Assembly: GCF_022378355.1 (NCBI RefSeq)
Contig: NZ_JAKMAJ010000007.1
Span: forward strand, 124,001-188,000
Length of the DNA stretch: 64,000 bases
Reading direction: 5' to 3'
Source: Brenneria bubanii
GTDB taxonomy: Bacteria; Pseudomonadota; Gammaproteobacteria; Enterobacterales; Enterobacteriaceae
The position numbers and the translations under genes were made by a program. Positions within the stretch are counted from its first letter, which is position 1. Each line of letters opens with the position of its first letter. This document shows positions 52,585 to 62,719 of this stretch, piece by piece. The notes below the pieces were generated by a model. It was given only the letters and a program-made list of their open reading frames with translations, did no database searches and was not told where the DNA came from.

Positions 52585-53325
52585 TCAATACATCACTTTG
52601 TGACCGTAGCCTTCCAGAATGGATTTTACGCGATCCATGGTTTCGGCTTTGGGCGGTTTTACGCCATCCAGTTTGTATTCCTCACCCATGGCTATCCATT
52701 TATGTTTACCCAACTCGTGGTAGGGGAGTAATTCAATTTTTTCAATATTTGACATATCTTTGGTGAACTCACCGAGCATGTGGGCGGATTTGTCATCATC
52801 AGACCAGCCTGGCACGACCACATAACGTATCCAGGTGCGTTTATTGCGTTTTGCCAGATAACGGGCAAAGTCGAGAGTGCGGTGGTTAGACACGCCGACC
52901 AGATTTTGGTGAATGTCATCGTTCATCTGTTTCAGATCGAGCATCACCAGGTCGCTGACGTCCAGAAGCTCATCAATAACCGGCTCATAGCGACGAACGA
53001 ACCCATTGGTATCCAGACAGGTATTAATCCCTTCCGCATGGCAGGCGCGGAACCAGTCGCGTACAAATTCAGCTTGCAGAATGGCTTCGCCGCCTGACGC
53101 GGTGACGCCGCCGCCTGATGCGTTCATGAAATGGCGATAAGTCACGACCTCTTTCATTAATTCTTCTACGGTAATTTCCTTACCGGCGTGGGTGTCCCAG
53201 GTGTCTCGGTTGTGGCAGTACAGGCAGCGCATCAGGCAGCCTTGAAAGAAAACGATAAAACGAATTCCCGGGCCATCTACAGTACCGCAGGATTCGAAAG
53301 AGTGGATGCGACCAGTTACTGACAT
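52585..53325 (-). CDS. pflA: Pyruvate formate-lyase activating enzyme
   Basis: PflA is a radical-SAM enzyme that abstracts hydrogen from a glycine of PflB to form the active glycyl radical under anaerobiosis. The product has 246 residues, as in E. coli. The cluster motif is C30-x3-C34-x2-C37 ([15 protein letters not shown]), with [11 protein letters not shown] binding SAM. It lies 266 bp downstream of pflB on the same strand; that gap contains the pflB terminator and a long hairpin. Confidence 0.97.
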   Translation of the reverse strand: MSVTGRIHSFESCGTVDGPGIRFIVFFQGCLMRCLYCHNRDTWDTHAGKEITVEELMKEVVTYRHFMNASGGGVTASGGEAILQAEFVRDWFRACHAEGINTCLDTNGFVRRYEPVIDELLDVSDLVMLDLKQMNDDIHQNLVGVSNHRTLDFARYLAKRNKRTWIRYVVVPGWSDDDKSAHMLGEFTKDMSNIEKIELLPYHELGKHKWIAMGEEYKLDGVKPPKAETMDRVKSILEGYGHKVMY

Positions 53326-53442
53326 TGCAGGGTTTTCTCCAGGTTTGACCGAACAATAGCGATCTTTGTAGGCGCAGTCATTCGAGAACGGACGCTATGC
53401 TTAACACAATAAGTGAACATATCGTTCGGAGGATGCTGCGAA

Positions 53443-53498
53443 TCTGTTTTGCCAGCCATCTACCATGTCGAGGTAATATAGCTGGCTGGCAAAACAGA
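53443..53498. repeat. 16-bp perfect inverted repeat flanked by 9-bp direct repeats, between pflB and pflA
   Basis: TCTGTTTTGCCAGCCA (53443-53458) is exactly complementary to 53483-53498, with a 24-nt loop. The 9-mer ATGCTGCGA stands on both sides, at 53433-53441 and 53504-53512. No T tract follows on either strand. The layout resembles a very small MITE with target duplication, though the right repeat is separated by five bases. Confidence 0.7.
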
Positions 53499-53531
53499 CT
53501 TTAATGCTGCGATTTAACGCTATGTGGGGCG

Positions 53532-53558
53532 AGAAAAAGGCTCCACAAATGTGGAGCC
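53532..53558 (-). terminator. Rho-independent terminator of focA-pflB
   Basis: On the minus strand GGCTCCACA pairs with TGTGGAGCC around TT, followed by TTTTTCTC. It lies 34 bp after the pflB stop. Confidence 0.9.
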
Positions 53559-53591
53559 TTTATTTTACGCCTTTTCAAACAGTCAGGGAAA

Positions 53592-55877
53592 TTAGATTGA
53601 CTGAGTGAAAGTACGGGTAATTACATCCTGCTGCTGTTCTTTGGTCAGTGAGTTGAAGCGCACTGCGTAGCCAGACACACGGATGGTTAACTGCGGATAT
53701 TTTTCCGGGTTTTCCATTGCATCAAGCAGCATTTCACGATTCATCACGTTGACGTTCAGATGCTGACCACCTTCGATGTTGGCGGTTTCATGATGGAAGT
53801 AACCATCCATCAGGCCAGCAAGGTTGGCTTTACGAACATCATCATCTTTACCCAGCGCATTCGGAACGATAGAGAAAGTATAAGAAATACCATCTTTTGC
53901 GTAGGCGAACGGCAGTTTAGCAACGGAGGTCAGAGAGGCGACAGCGCCTTTCTGGTCACGACCGTGCATTGGGTTGGCACCAGGTCCGAACGGTGCGCCG
54001 GCACGACGTCCATCAGGCGTGTTACCGGTTTTCTTACCGTATACCACGTTAGAGGTGATGGTAAGAACAGACTGAGTCGGCACTGCGCCGCGGTAAGTAT
54101 GCAGCTTCTGAATTTTCTTCATGAAGCGCTCAACCAGATCGCATGCCAGTTCATCGACACGCGGGTCATTGTTACCGAACTGCGGGTATTCGCCTTCGAT
54201 ATCAAAGTCAATTGCCAGGCCGTCTTCGTCACGAACTGGTTTAACTTTGGCGTATTTAATGGCGGACAATGAGTCGGCGGCAACCGACAGACCAGCGATA
54301 CCACAAGCCATGGTGCGATATACATCACGGTCGTGCAGCGCCATCAGTACGGCTTCGTAGCTGTACTTGTCATGCATGTAGTGGATAACATTCAGCGCGG
54401 TGACATACTGTTTGGCCAGCCAATCCATGAAGTGATCCATGCGCTCCAGCACTTCGTCGAAGTCCAGATATTCGCTTTTGATTGGTTCGGATTTCGGACC
54501 AACCTGCATCTTCATCTTTTCATCCACGCCGCCGTTGATTGCATACAGCATGGTTTTAGCCAGGTTGGCACGGGCGCCGAAGAACTGCATTTGTTTGCCC
54601 ACAACCATCGGGCTCACGCAACAGGCGATAGCGTAGTCATCGCTGTTGAAATCAGGACGCATCAAATCATCATTTTCATACTGCAGGGAAGATGTATCGA
54701 TGGATACTTTCGCGGCGAATTTTTTGAAGTTAAGCGGCAGTTTTTCAGACCACAGAATGGTCATGTTTGGTTCCGGAGAAGGCCCCATGGTGTACAGGGT
54801 ATTCAGGAAACGGAAGCTGTTTTTGGTAACCAGCGTACGTCCGTCCAGACCCATACCACCCAGAGATTCGGTTGCCCAAATCGGGTCGCCGGAGAACAGT
54901 TCATCATATTCAGGCGTACGCAGGAAACGAACCATACGCAGTTTCATGACCAGGTGGTCAATCAGTTCCTGAGATTGTTCTTCGGTGATTTTGCCTGCGG
55001 CCAGATCACGTTCGATGAAGATATCAAGGAATGTGGAAACACGGCCAAAGGACATTGCCGCGCCGTTCTGTGATTTCACTGCGGCCAGATAGCCGAAATA
55101 AGTCCACTGTACCGCTTCCTGAGCGTTGGTCGCCGGGCGAGAAATGTCACAACCGTATTTGGCTGCCATTTCTTTCAGCTGACCCAGCGCACGATGCTGT
55201 TCAGCGATTTCTTCACGCAGACGGATTGTGCCTTCCAGATCTTCGCCGCTTTCCAGTTCTGCTTGCAGAGAAGTGAACTGAGCGAACTTATCTTTCATCA
55301 GGTAATCAATACCGTACAGTGCGATACGGCGATAGTCACCGATGATACGGCCACGGCCATAAGCGTCCGGCAGACCGGTCAGCACGCCGGATTTACGGCA
55401 GCGCAGGATATCCGGAGTATAGACGTCGAATACACCCTGGTTATGAGTTTTACGGTATTCGGTAAAGATTTTTTTGACGGTAGGGTCCAGTTCGCGGTTA
55501 TACGCTTTGCAGGAACCTTCGATCATTTTGATCCCGCCGAATGGGATCAGCGCACGCTTCAATGGCGCGTCAGTCTGCAGACCTACGATTTTTTCCAAGC
55601 TTTTGTTGATATAGCCAGCATCGTGGGAGGTGATGGTTGATGCCAGATTGGTATCAAAATCAACCGGCGCATGAGTGCGGTTTTCCAGCTTAACGCCTTC
55701 CATAACCTTGTCCCACAGCGCAGTCGTTGCTGCGGTGGCGCCAGCCAGGAAAGATTCGTCGCCTTCATACGGCGTGTAGTTTTTCTGAATGAAGTCACGA
55801 ACGTTAACTCCATCCTGCCATTCACCTTTGCTAAAGCCTTGCCATGCGCTGGCCAGTTTTTCATTCAGATCGGTCAT
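53592..55877 (-). CDS. pflB: Formate acetyltransferase (pyruvate formate-lyase)
   Basis: PflB converts pyruvate and CoA to acetyl-CoA and formate in anaerobic growth. The 761-residue protein (760 in E. coli) has the catalytic double cysteine in IACCVSPMV and the radical-bearing glycine near residue 736 in RVSGYAVRF. It begins [15 protein letters not shown]. Codon choice appears strongly biased toward preferred codons, as expected for a highly expressed enzyme. It lies 57 bp downstream of focA. Confidence 0.98.
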   Translation of the reverse strand: MTDLNEKLASAWQGFSKGEWQDGVNVRDFIQKNYTPYEGDESFLAGATAATTALWDKVMEGVKLENRTHAPVDFDTNLASTITSHDAGYINKSLEKIVGLQTDAPLKRALIPFGGIKMIEGSCKAYNRELDPTVKKIFTEYRKTHNQGVFDVYTPDILRCRKSGVLTGLPDAYGRGRIIGDYRRIALYGIDYLMKDKFAQFTSLQAELESGEDLEGTIRLREEIAEQHRALGQLKEMAAKYGCDISRPATNAQEAVQWTYFGYLAAVKSQNGAAMSFGRVSTFLDIFIERDLAAGKITEEQSQELIDHLVMKLRMVRFLRTPEYDELFSGDPIWATESLGGMGLDGRTLVTKNSFRFLNTLYTMGPSPEPNMTILWSEKLPLNFKKFAAKVSIDTSSLQYENDDLMRPDFNSDDYAIACCVSPMVVGKQMQFFGARANLAKTMLYAINGGVDEKMKMQVGPKSEPIKSEYLDFDEVLERMDHFMDWLAKQYVTALNVIHYMHDKYSYEAVLMALHDRDVYRTMACGIAGLSVAADSLSAIKYAKVKPVRDEDGLAIDFDIEGEYPQFGNNDPRVDELACDLVERFMKKIQKLHTYRGAVPTQSVLTITSNVVYGKKTGNTPDGRRAGAPFGPGANPMHGRDQKGAVASLTSVAKLPFAYAKDGISYTFSIVPNALGKDDDVRKANLAGLMDGYFHHETANIEGGQHLNVNVMNREMLLDAMENPEKYPQLTIRVSGYAVRFNSLTKEQQQDVITRTFTQSI

Positions 55878-55934
55878 TTTACACCTACCTTTGATATGGA
55901 TTTTTTAAAATCCGACGTTGCGGCTGATCGCACC

Positions 55935-56792
55935 TTAGTGCTTGTCTCCGCCGCGCAAATAAATTACCCAGTATGTTAAACCTACCAGAAAGCCACCGCC
56001 AATAATGTTTCCTAGCGTAACTGGAATCAGATTATCACTGATAAAATGGCTAACGGTTAAATGTTCAAATTGCGAGGGCACCATTCCAATCGCTTGCCAG
56101 AATTCAGGCGTTGCGAAATTTTTGATTACGATGCCCATCGGGATCATAAACATGTTGGCGATGCTGTGTTCAAAACCGCTGGCGACAAACATGCCGACCG
56201 GAAAAATCATCGCAAACATCTTGTCGGTCAGACTGTGGCCGGAATAACTCATCCACACCGCCAGACAGACCATCAGATTCGCCAGAATGCCCAGACACAA
56301 GGCTTCGACAAAGGTGTGTTCAAGCTTGTGTTCAGCGGTTTGCAGAATGTTAAGCCCCCACGCGCCATTGGCGACCATATGCTCGCTGGAGAACCAAACC
56401 AGGGCGACAAAGAACAGTGCGCCGACAAGGTTACCTATATAGACGTTAACCCAGTTACAGGCTAACTGCTTCCAGGTAATTCGTCCACTGGCTTTGGCGA
56501 CGATGGTCAGTACCGTGGAGGTGAAGAGATCCGCCCCACATACGACAACCAACATTAAGCCGAGCGAGAAGCATATTCCGCCAATCAGCTTGGCAACGCC
56601 AAACGGAATCGTGGAGGTCCCGGTTGTAGCCGTAATATAAAAGACAAAAGCTATCGAGATAAAAACACCGGCGGTGATCGCCGAATAAAACGTTACCCAT
56701 GGTTTTTTTGTTGCTTTATAGACACCGGCGTCTTCGGCGACTTTCGCCATTGCGGCCGGTAATAGCAAAGCGAAGGGGTTGTCAGCTTTCAC
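55935..56792 (-). CDS. focA: Formate channel FocA
   Basis: FocA is a pentameric inner-membrane channel exporting and importing formate. The 285-residue protein has six membrane helices and the FNT family motifs KPWVTFYSAITAGVFISIAF, CGADLFTSTVLTI, NWVNVYIGNLVGALFFVAL and GFEHSIANMFMIP, including the pore histidine. The N-terminal helix KADNPFALLLPAAMAKVAEDAGVY interacts with PflB in E. coli. It is the first gene of focA-pflB; a candidate FNR promoter lies 62-75 bp upstream. Confidence 0.97.
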   Translation of the reverse strand: MKADNPFALLLPAAMAKVAEDAGVYKATKKPWVTFYSAITAGVFISIAFVFYITATTGTSTIPFGVAKLIGGICFSLGLMLVVVCGADLFTSTVLTIVAKASGRITWKQLACNWVNVYIGNLVGALFFVALVWFSSEHMVANGAWGLNILQTAEHKLEHTFVEALCLGILANLMVCLAVWMSYSGHSLTDKMFAMIFPVGMFVASGFEHSIANMFMIPMGIVIKNFATPEFWQAIGMVPSQFEHLTVSHFISDNLIPVTLGNIIGGGFLVGLTYWVIYLRGGDKH

Positions 56793-56825
56793 ACTAACTC
56801 TCTCTTAAAATTTATCAGCGTCGAG

Positions 56826-56867
56826 ATACTAGCAAAGCAGTATAAAGCAAAATTTGACATGGATCAT
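56826..56867 (-). promoter_or_regulatory. Candidate FNR-activated promoter of focA-pflB
   Basis: TTGACATGGATCAT (56854-56867) matches the FNR site TTGAT-N4-ATCAA at 8 of 10 positions. A -10-like TAGTAT lies at 56831-56826 on the minus strand. A start near 56819 would place the FNR site centre at -41.5, the class II position. Confidence 0.65.
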
Positions 56868-57128
56868 ATAGCGCAAAACTAAACCCGGTATAGGGTGGGT
56901 GAGTTGGGGGTAATTATTATTTATCTTTATGATTTAAAAGGATAAAAATATTTTAAACTTTACAAAAATATTTGAATTACCCCGTGATTTCATGCTGATT
57001 CGGCGTTAATGAATGTCATGCCATGTAGAATTTAAGTACGGTATTTTTGATGTAATTTAATGAAATATTTACCTTCTGGTAACAAAAGTTTTTGCTTCGC
57101 TTACAATGGCAAGAAATATTAATTTTCG

Positions 57129-57168
57129 AACAACAATGACCCTCTATATTTGAGGGGTATCGTTGTTG
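57129..57168 (-). terminator. Imperfect hairpin after ycaO
   Basis: ACAAC...CCCTC pairs imperfectly with GAGGG...GTTGT across a 7-nt loop, 73 bp after the ycaO stop. The downstream T content is weak. Confidence 0.4.
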
Positions 57169-57240
57169 TCTGAAGCAGGAATATCAGTCACCTGAGTTGG
57201 AAAATGTCATCATGCCGATATTCCCGAACCTCAATCGCGA

Positions 57241-59004
57241 TTAGCTTGCCAGCCAGAAGCGTTTTTTAGCCTGTTGCAACTTGTCGTAGGCCGCCAGCAA
57301 TTCGCGATGAGCCGGCAGGACGCTGAATTCGTCATCAATGGCGAACAATGCGTAGAAGCTTTGCTCCCCGGCAATGGCGGCACTGGCGGCGTTCACCGCT
57401 TCATGACCGTACATTTTGACGAAAGCATCATAGTACTCACCGGGATCGCGTTGCGGTTCCAGCGCCAGTTGCAGCAGGGTTTGCAGGCAGCGGTAGTAAT
57501 TACTGCGTTGCGGACTGAAAACTGAATCATTGAAATCCTGCGTCCATTCCGCCCAACTCAATGCCTGCTCTACATCACCGCCCGCCAGCGCCAGCATCGA
57601 TTTTAATTCACCGACGCGCAGCGTAAACCAGCCGTTATTTTTGCCTGTGGCGATGCCGAGTAACTCCCGTACCCGGGTGAAATCATCGAAGCCTTCGTCA
57701 TCCAGCTGTCGCAGCAGAGCGAGATAGTCATCCTTTTCCCATTGGCTATCCGGTAGCGCCAACAGCGTATCGCGCAGATGCGCCCCCATGTTGTTATTGG
57801 CCAACAGTAGATCGTCCGCGGGATAGATGTCCGACATGCCGGGAACCAGAATCCTGCAGGCGTAAACTGAAAGATGCTGGTAGTCGGCAATGTATACTTC
57901 TTTATCTTCCTGCTGGAAAATGGCCATCAGCGTGGCAAATTCTTCCTCTGTGGTACCGCTGAAGCTCCAATCGACAAACGGGTAATCAGCCTGCTCCTTG
58001 AACATATCCCAGGAGATCAGCCCACTGGAATCGATAAAATGGGTTTCCAGATTGGCGTGTTCAGCCACTTCCTCATCATCGAACGTCGGCGGGGTGAAAA
58101 CATCGAGGTCTTTCAGCCCGCGTCCTTGCAGCAGTTCCGTCACCGTTCTCTCCAGCGCCACGCCGAAGTCAGGGTGCGCGCCGAATGAAGCGAAGCAGGT
58201 GCCGTTAGTCGGATTAAACAGTACGACGCAAATCACCGGGTACCGGCCACCCAGAGAGGCATCGTAAGCGAAGATCGGGAAACCTTCTTTTTCCAGCGTG
58301 GCAATGGCTTCAATCACGCCGGGGTAGCGATTCAATACCGCTTGTGGAATGTTCGGCAGACTGATTGACTCCGCAATAATGCGATTTTTGACGCTGCGCT
58401 CAAATACTTCCGACAGCCCCTGAACGCGGGCTTCGTTAGCGGTGTTACCCGCGGACATGCCATTGGATACATACAGATTGCCGATGATGTTTACCGGAAT
58501 ATAGACCGGCGCCAAATCGGACTGTCTGATAAACGGCAAGGCGCAGATTCCGCGCTCGGTATTGCCTGATTGCAGGTCGACCAGATCGCTCGCGCCGAGC
58601 TCATGCTCCGGATCGTAAAACTCGCGCAGGCGAGGATCGAGTATCCCTTCGGGAAGGCTATTATCTGCTGGAATGGCGAACCACTGTTCATTGGGATAAT
58701 GAACAAAATCACTCTGTGCAACGGCCTTGCCCAAATAGAAATCCGCAAAAAAATAGTTTGTCGATAAACGTTCAAAGTACTCACCCAGCGCGGAGGCCAG
58801 CGCGGCTTTTTTGCTTGCGCCTTTCCCGTTGGTAAAGCACAGCGGGCAATCACGATCGCGAATGTGCACGGACCAGACGTTGGGGACCGGGTTGAGCCAT
58901 GAAGCTTCTTCAATGTTGAACCCCAGGTTTTGGAGCTGTTGTTGAAAACGGGCGATGGAGTCTTCCAGGGCGGCGTCTTTGCCTGGGATAAACGTTTGAG
59001 TCAT
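57241..59004 (-). CDS. ycaO: YcaO, ribosomal S12 methylthiolation factor
   Basis: YcaO is the founding member of the YcaO ATP-dependent cyclodehydratase superfamily. In E. coli it promotes RimO-dependent beta-methylthiolation of S12, by an unknown mechanism. The 587-residue protein (586 in E. coli) has the ATP-binding YcaO domain: NGKGASKKAALASALGEYFERLS, NEARVQGLSEVFER and GAHPDFGVALERTVTELLQGRG. A C-terminal TPR-like extension (about 440-587) follows. The segment VFERSVKNR has Ser where E. coli has Tyr. I chose the ATG at 59004, starting MTQTFIPGKDAALEDS; a start at 59040 would add 12 residues. Confidence 0.95.
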   Translation of the reverse strand: MTQTFIPGKDAALEDSIARFQQQLQNLGFNIEEASWLNPVPNVWSVHIRDRDCPLCFTNGKGASKKAALASALGEYFERLSTNYFFADFYLGKAVAQSDFVHYPNEQWFAIPADNSLPEGILDPRLREFYDPEHELGASDLVDLQSGNTERGICALPFIRQSDLAPVYIPVNIIGNLYVSNGMSAGNTANEARVQGLSEVFERSVKNRIIAESISLPNIPQAVLNRYPGVIEAIATLEKEGFPIFAYDASLGGRYPVICVVLFNPTNGTCFASFGAHPDFGVALERTVTELLQGRGLKDLDVFTPPTFDDEEVAEHANLETHFIDSSGLISWDMFKEQADYPFVDWSFSGTTEEEFATLMAIFQQEDKEVYIADYQHLSVYACRILVPGMSDIYPADDLLLANNNMGAHLRDTLLALPDSQWEKDDYLALLRQLDDEGFDDFTRVRELLGIATGKNNGWFTLRVGELKSMLALAGGDVEQALSWAEWTQDFNDSVFSPQRSNYYRCLQTLLQLALEPQRDPGEYYDAFVKMYGHEAVNAASAAIAGEQSFYALFAIDDEFSVLPAHRELLAAYDKLQQAKKRFWLAS

Positions 59005-59252
59005 GGTTTTCACTTTTGCAGGTTTGAATAAGAGAAGCATGATACGGGCTTTTTAGCGCGGACTCTATTCATTCTGTAACAGCTTGATAACATGGGCTGA
59101 GATATTGACTTTCTGCCCACGTTTTGCGGCGTAAAACGCAATAAGCGTTGCAGCCATGGATGGCGAGTGATAAAACCGATACTAGACTAAAACAGTGTGT
59201 TTTAAACCATTGTGATAAAATAATCGCTATTTCTTAGATGTGGTGAGGGGAA

Positions 59253-60338
59253 ATGACTCAGGTTTTTAATTTTAGCGCCGGTCCAGCCATGCTGCCGGTT
59301 GAAGTATTGCGTCGGGCTGAACAGGAACTGTGCAATTGGCATGGGCTGGGTACGTCAGTCATGGAAATCAGCCATCGCAGCAAAGAGTTTATGCAGGTTG
59401 CGGCTGAATCCGAGCAGGATCTGCGTGATTTACTGAAAGTCCCTGCCAATTATAAAGTGCTTTTTTGCCACGGCGGCGCGCGCGCGCAGTTCGCCGCGGT
59501 GCCGCTTAATCTGTTGGGCGATAAAACGCAGGCTGACTACATCGACGGCGGCTATTGGGCGCACAGTGCTGTTAAAGAAGCCGAAAAATACTGTACCCCG
59601 AATGTCGTTGATGTAAAAACCCGCGTAGACGGTCTGCGCAGCGCAAAACCGATGCGCGAGTGGGCATTGTCCGACGATTCCGCCTTCGTTCACTATTGCC
59701 CGAACGAAACCATTGATGGCCTGGCGATTGAGGATGAGCCTGATTTTGGCGACAAAATCGTGGTGGCCGACTTCTCTTCCAGTATTTTATCCCGCCCCAT
59801 TGATGTGAGCCGTTATGGCGTAATCTATGCCGGCGCGCAGAAAAACATCGGTCCCGCAGGGCTGACGCTGGTTATCGTGCGTGAGGATTTGCTGGGTAAA
59901 GCGCGTCGTGAATTGCCTTCGATCCTTGATTACCAGATTCTGGCTGAAAATGGCTCCATGTTTAATACCCCACCGACCTTTGCCTGGTATCTGTCAGGGA
60001 TGGTGTTTAAATGGTTGAAAGAACAAGGCGGCCTGGTTGAGATGGAAAAACGCAATCAGGATAAGGCAAATCTGCTTTATAGCGCCATTGATGGCAGCAG
60101 CTTCTATAGCAACGATGTGGCGGTGACGAATCGCTCACGGATGAATGTGCCTTTCCTGCTGGCGAATGCTGAGCTGGATAAGGTATTCCTGGAAGAAGCG
60201 CAGACCGCTGGTCTGCATGCGCTGAAAGGGCACCGTGCCGTAGGCGGCATGCGCGCTTCTATCTATAACGCCATGCCGCTTGAAGGCGTAAGGGCGTTGA
60301 CCGACTTTATGGCGGATTTCGAACGTCGACACGGATAA
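59253..60338 (+). CDS. serC: Phosphoserine aminotransferase
   Basis: SerC converts 3-phosphohydroxypyruvate to 3-phosphoserine and also acts in pyridoxal phosphate synthesis. The 361-residue protein has the PLP-lysine segment [17 protein letters not shown], the N-terminal [16 protein letters not shown] and [26 protein letters not shown] precedes the ATG. It is the first gene of serC-aroA, with 92 bp between genes. Confidence 0.98.
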   Translation: MTQVFNFSAGPAMLPVEVLRRAEQELCNWHGLGTSVMEISHRSKEFMQVAAESEQDLRDLLKVPANYKVLFCHGGARAQFAAVPLNLLGDKTQADYIDGGYWAHSAVKEAEKYCTPNVVDVKTRVDGLRSAKPMREWALSDDSAFVHYCPNETIDGLAIEDEPDFGDKIVVADFSSSILSRPIDVSRYGVIYAGAQKNIGPAGLTLVIVREDLLGKARRELPSILDYQILAENGSMFNTPPTFAWYLSGMVFKWLKEQGGLVEMEKRNQDKANLLYSAIDGSSFYSNDVAVTNRSRMNVPFLLANAELDKVFLEEAQTAGLHALKGHRAVGGMRASIYNAMPLEGVRALTDFMADFERRHG

Positions 60339-60377
60339 TTATTCGCGCTAAAGATCGGTTATTGTCAATTGACGAAG

Positions 60378-60403
60378 AAACCCCGGTATAACCGGGGTTT
60401 TTG
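60378..60403 (+). terminator. Terminator-like hairpin between serC and aroA
   Basis: AAACCCCGGT pairs perfectly with ACCGGGGTTT around ATA, followed by more T. Because aroA lies only 28 bp further on, it probably acts as a partial terminator, giving less aroA than serC. Confidence 0.85.
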
Positions 60404-60430
60404 TGTTCACGTTTGGAGAATAGGTTTCAC

Positions 60431-61720
60431 ATGCAGGAATCCCTTACCCTACAACCCGTTAAATTAATTAACGGCACGATTAACCTTCCGGGCTCAAAAA
60501 GCGTATCGAATCGTGCGCTGCTGCTGGCCGCCTTATCGAAAGGGACCACGCGGCTGACGAATTTGCTTGATAGCGATGATGTTCGTCATATGTTGAATGC
60601 GCTCCAGGCATTGGGAGTGACTTATCATCTTTCCTCCGGCCGCACCCAGTGTGAAATTATTGGGGCAGGCGGCGCGTTAAAGGCCGAGAAGCCGCTTGAG
60701 CTGTTTCTAGGGAATGCCGGCACGGCAATGCGTCCGCTGGCGGCGGCATTGTGCCTGACCGAGGGCGACATTATTCTGACGGGAGAACCTCGGATGAAAG
60801 AACGTCCTATCGGTCATCTGGTTGACTCATTGCGTCAAGCTGGCGCGAAGATAGAATACCTTGAGCAGGAAAATTATCCGCCCCTACGTTTACAGGGCGG
60901 GTTTCAGGGTGGGGAAATCAGCGTTGACGGCAGCGTTTCCAGCCAGTTTTTGACGGCGTTGCTAATGGCGGCGCCTCTTGCGCCTCAAGATAGCCATATC
61001 AAAATTCAGGGCGATTTGGTGTCCAAACCCTACATCGATATTACGCTGAACATGATGAAAACCTTTGGCGTTGACGTACGCAACGATAACTACCGGCAGT
61101 TTTACGTATCCGGACGTCAACAATATCGCTCGCCGGGCGATTATCTGGTGGAAGGCGACGCCTCTTCGGCGTCTTATTTTCTGGCGGCGGGAGCCATCCG
61201 CGGCGGTACGATCCGGGTTACCGGCGTTGGACGATCCAGTGTACAGGGCGATATTCGCTTTGCCGACGTATTGGAAAAAATGGGCGCCAAAATTCGCTGG
61301 GGCGATGACTATATCGAATGCCAGCGTGATGAACTGCATGCGATTGATATGGACATGAATCATATCCCTGATGCGGCCATGACCATAGCCACGACGGCGC
61401 TGTTTGCGCAAGGCGGAACCACCACGTTGCGTAATATTTATAACTGGCGGGTTAAAGAAACCGATCGTCTCGCGGCGATGGCAATCGAGTTGCGAAAAGT
61501 TGGCGCGGAGGTTGAAGAGGGCGAAGACTATATTCGCATTACGCCGCCTGCGCATCTGAAGTCGGCGGCAATCGAAACCTATAACGATCACCGTATGGCG
61601 ATGTGTTTTTCCCTGCTTGCGTTGTCGGATACGCCCGTCACCATCCTGGATCCCAAGTGCACGGCGAAAACTTTTCCTGATTACTTTGAACAGCTTGCTC
61701 GGCTGAGCGAACTGGCTTAG
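60431..61720 (+). CDS. aroA: 5-enolpyruvylshikimate-3-phosphate synthase
   Basis: AroA joins phosphoenolpyruvate to shikimate-3-phosphate in aromatic amino acid synthesis. The 429-residue protein (427 in E. coli) has the phosphate-binding [17 protein letters not shown], the glyphosate-site region [17 protein letters not shown] of class I enzymes with glycine and proline kept, and [13 protein letters not shown]. The C-terminal active-site segment is [15 protein letters not shown] chose the ATG at 60431, starting MQESLTLQP, with GGAG 12 bases upstream; the earlier in-frame start at 60401 lies in the terminator tail. Confidence 0.97.
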   Translation: MQESLTLQPVKLINGTINLPGSKSVSNRALLLAALSKGTTRLTNLLDSDDVRHMLNALQALGVTYHLSSGRTQCEIIGAGGALKAEKPLELFLGNAGTAMRPLAAALCLTEGDIILTGEPRMKERPIGHLVDSLRQAGAKIEYLEQENYPPLRLQGGFQGGEISVDGSVSSQFLTALLMAAPLAPQDSHIKIQGDLVSKPYIDITLNMMKTFGVDVRNDNYRQFYVSGRQQYRSPGDYLVEGDASSASYFLAAGAIRGGTIRVTGVGRSSVQGDIRFADVLEKMGAKIRWGDDYIECQRDELHAIDMDMNHIPDAAMTIATTALFAQGGTTTLRNIYNWRVKETDRLAAMAIELRKVGAEVEEGEDYIRITPPAHLKSAAIETYNDHRMAMCFSLLALSDTPVTILDPKCTAKTFPDYFEQLARLSELA

Positions 61721-61732
61721 CTATTCTATTAT

Positions 61733-61764
61733 CAAGGCGCGGTGTGGACCGCGCCTTGTGTTTT
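61733..61764 (+). terminator. Terminator of aroA
   Basis: CAAGGCGCGGT pairs perfectly with ACCGCGCCTTG around GTGG, followed by TGTTTTC. It lies 12 bp after the aroA stop; ycaL, which follows in E. coli, is absent. Confidence 0.9.
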
Positions 61765-61921
61765 CATTATCGGTTCCCTTCTAATCCGGCTACCGGCTAT
61801 TTCTTCTTTTTCCTTTTCAGTCCGGCATTAATATGACGTTTCTTACCGTTGATGCGTATAATGGAGGCATCGTAATGTCGCAAATGACATTGACGGAATG
61901 CCTTATGTACAGGAGAGAGAA

Positions 61922-62605
61922 ATGACGGTGACTGCACCGGTAATTACGGTTGACGGACCGAGTGGCGTGGGTAAAGGCACTTTGTGCAAAGCGCTGGCAG
62001 AAGCATTGCAATGGCATCTGTTGGACTCCGGGGCGATCTATCGCGTCCTGGCTCTGGCTGCCTTACACCATCAGGTGGATATTCAATCGGAAGAAGCGCT
62101 GGTTCCGCTGGCCTCCCATCTGGACGTGCGATTTATTTCTGGCGGCGGGCAGTTGGAAGTGATCTTGGAAGGTGAGGACGTCAGCAACGAGATCCGCACC
62201 GAAGACGTTGGCAACACCGCCTCGCAGGCGGCGGCTTTCCCCCGTGTTCGTGAAGCATTATTGCGGCGGCAGCGCGCGTTTCGTGAAGCTCCGGGACTGA
62301 TTGCCGACGGTCGCGACATGGGAACAGTGGTGTTTCCCGACGCGCCGGTAAAGATTTTCCTCGACGCCAGCGCAGAAGAGCGCGCGCGGCGACGTATGCT
62401 ACAGTTGCAAGAGAAAGGGTTTAGTGTTAACTTTGAACGCCTTTTGTCTGAGATAAGAGAACGCGATACTCGCGATCGCAATCGACCCGTTGCACCGCTA
62501 GTGCCGGCAGCAGATGCTCTGGTGCTGGATTCAACGGAAATGACAATTGATGAAGTGATTGCTCGAGCGCTGGCGTATTCCCGCAAAGTGCTCGCTCAGT
62601 TATAG
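61922..62605 (+). CDS. cmk: Cytidylate kinase
   Basis: Cmk phosphorylates CMP and dCMP with ATP. The 227-residue protein matches E. coli Cmk in length. The P-loop is [16 protein letters not shown], and other parts include [15 protein letters not shown], the LID/NMP-binding [14 protein letters not shown] and [14 protein letters not shown] chose the ATG at 61922, which follows AGGAGAGAG; an earlier in-frame start at 61898 adds eight residues. It lies upstream of rpsA, which may be partly cotranscribed. Confidence 0.97.
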   Translation: MTVTAPVITVDGPSGVGKGTLCKALAEALQWHLLDSGAIYRVLALAALHHQVDIQSEEALVPLASHLDVRFISGGGQLEVILEGEDVSNEIRTEDVGNTASQAAAFPRVREALLRRQRAFREAPGLIADGRDMGTVVFPDAPVKIFLDASAEERARRRMLQLQEKGFSVNFERLLSEIRERDTRDRNRPVAPLVPAADALVLDSTEMTIDEVIARALAYSRKVLAQL

Positions 62606-62719
62606 ATATAACAATGAATTTTTACCTCTCTGTAAGGATGAACAGCGGGGCATGTTAAACAACCCCATCGAGCAGGATGCCAGATGGACGTTAAATTAAA
62701 GACTCCTAAGATTATCAAC

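Larger units (their letters stand above)
56793..57240. other. focA upstream region
   Basis: These 448 bp are strongly AT-rich. They contain the candidate FNR promoter and, at the far end, the ycaO terminator. E. coli has several pfl promoters here, controlled by FNR and ArcA; only one can be supported by eye. Confidence 0.55.

Noticed and set aside
54333-55073. A 246-codon open frame on the plus strand inside pflB, and similar ones at 19729-20361, 25530-26150 and 60962-61591
   Set aside because: They lie antisense to strongly supported genes, have no ribosome sites and no recognisable product; they arise from codon bias on the opposite strand.
57241-59004. YcaO as part of a RiPP (thiazole/oxazole peptide) cluster
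   Set aside because: It is the standalone enterobacterial YcaO in its usual place next to focA, with no precursor peptide, dehydrogenase or transporter beside it.
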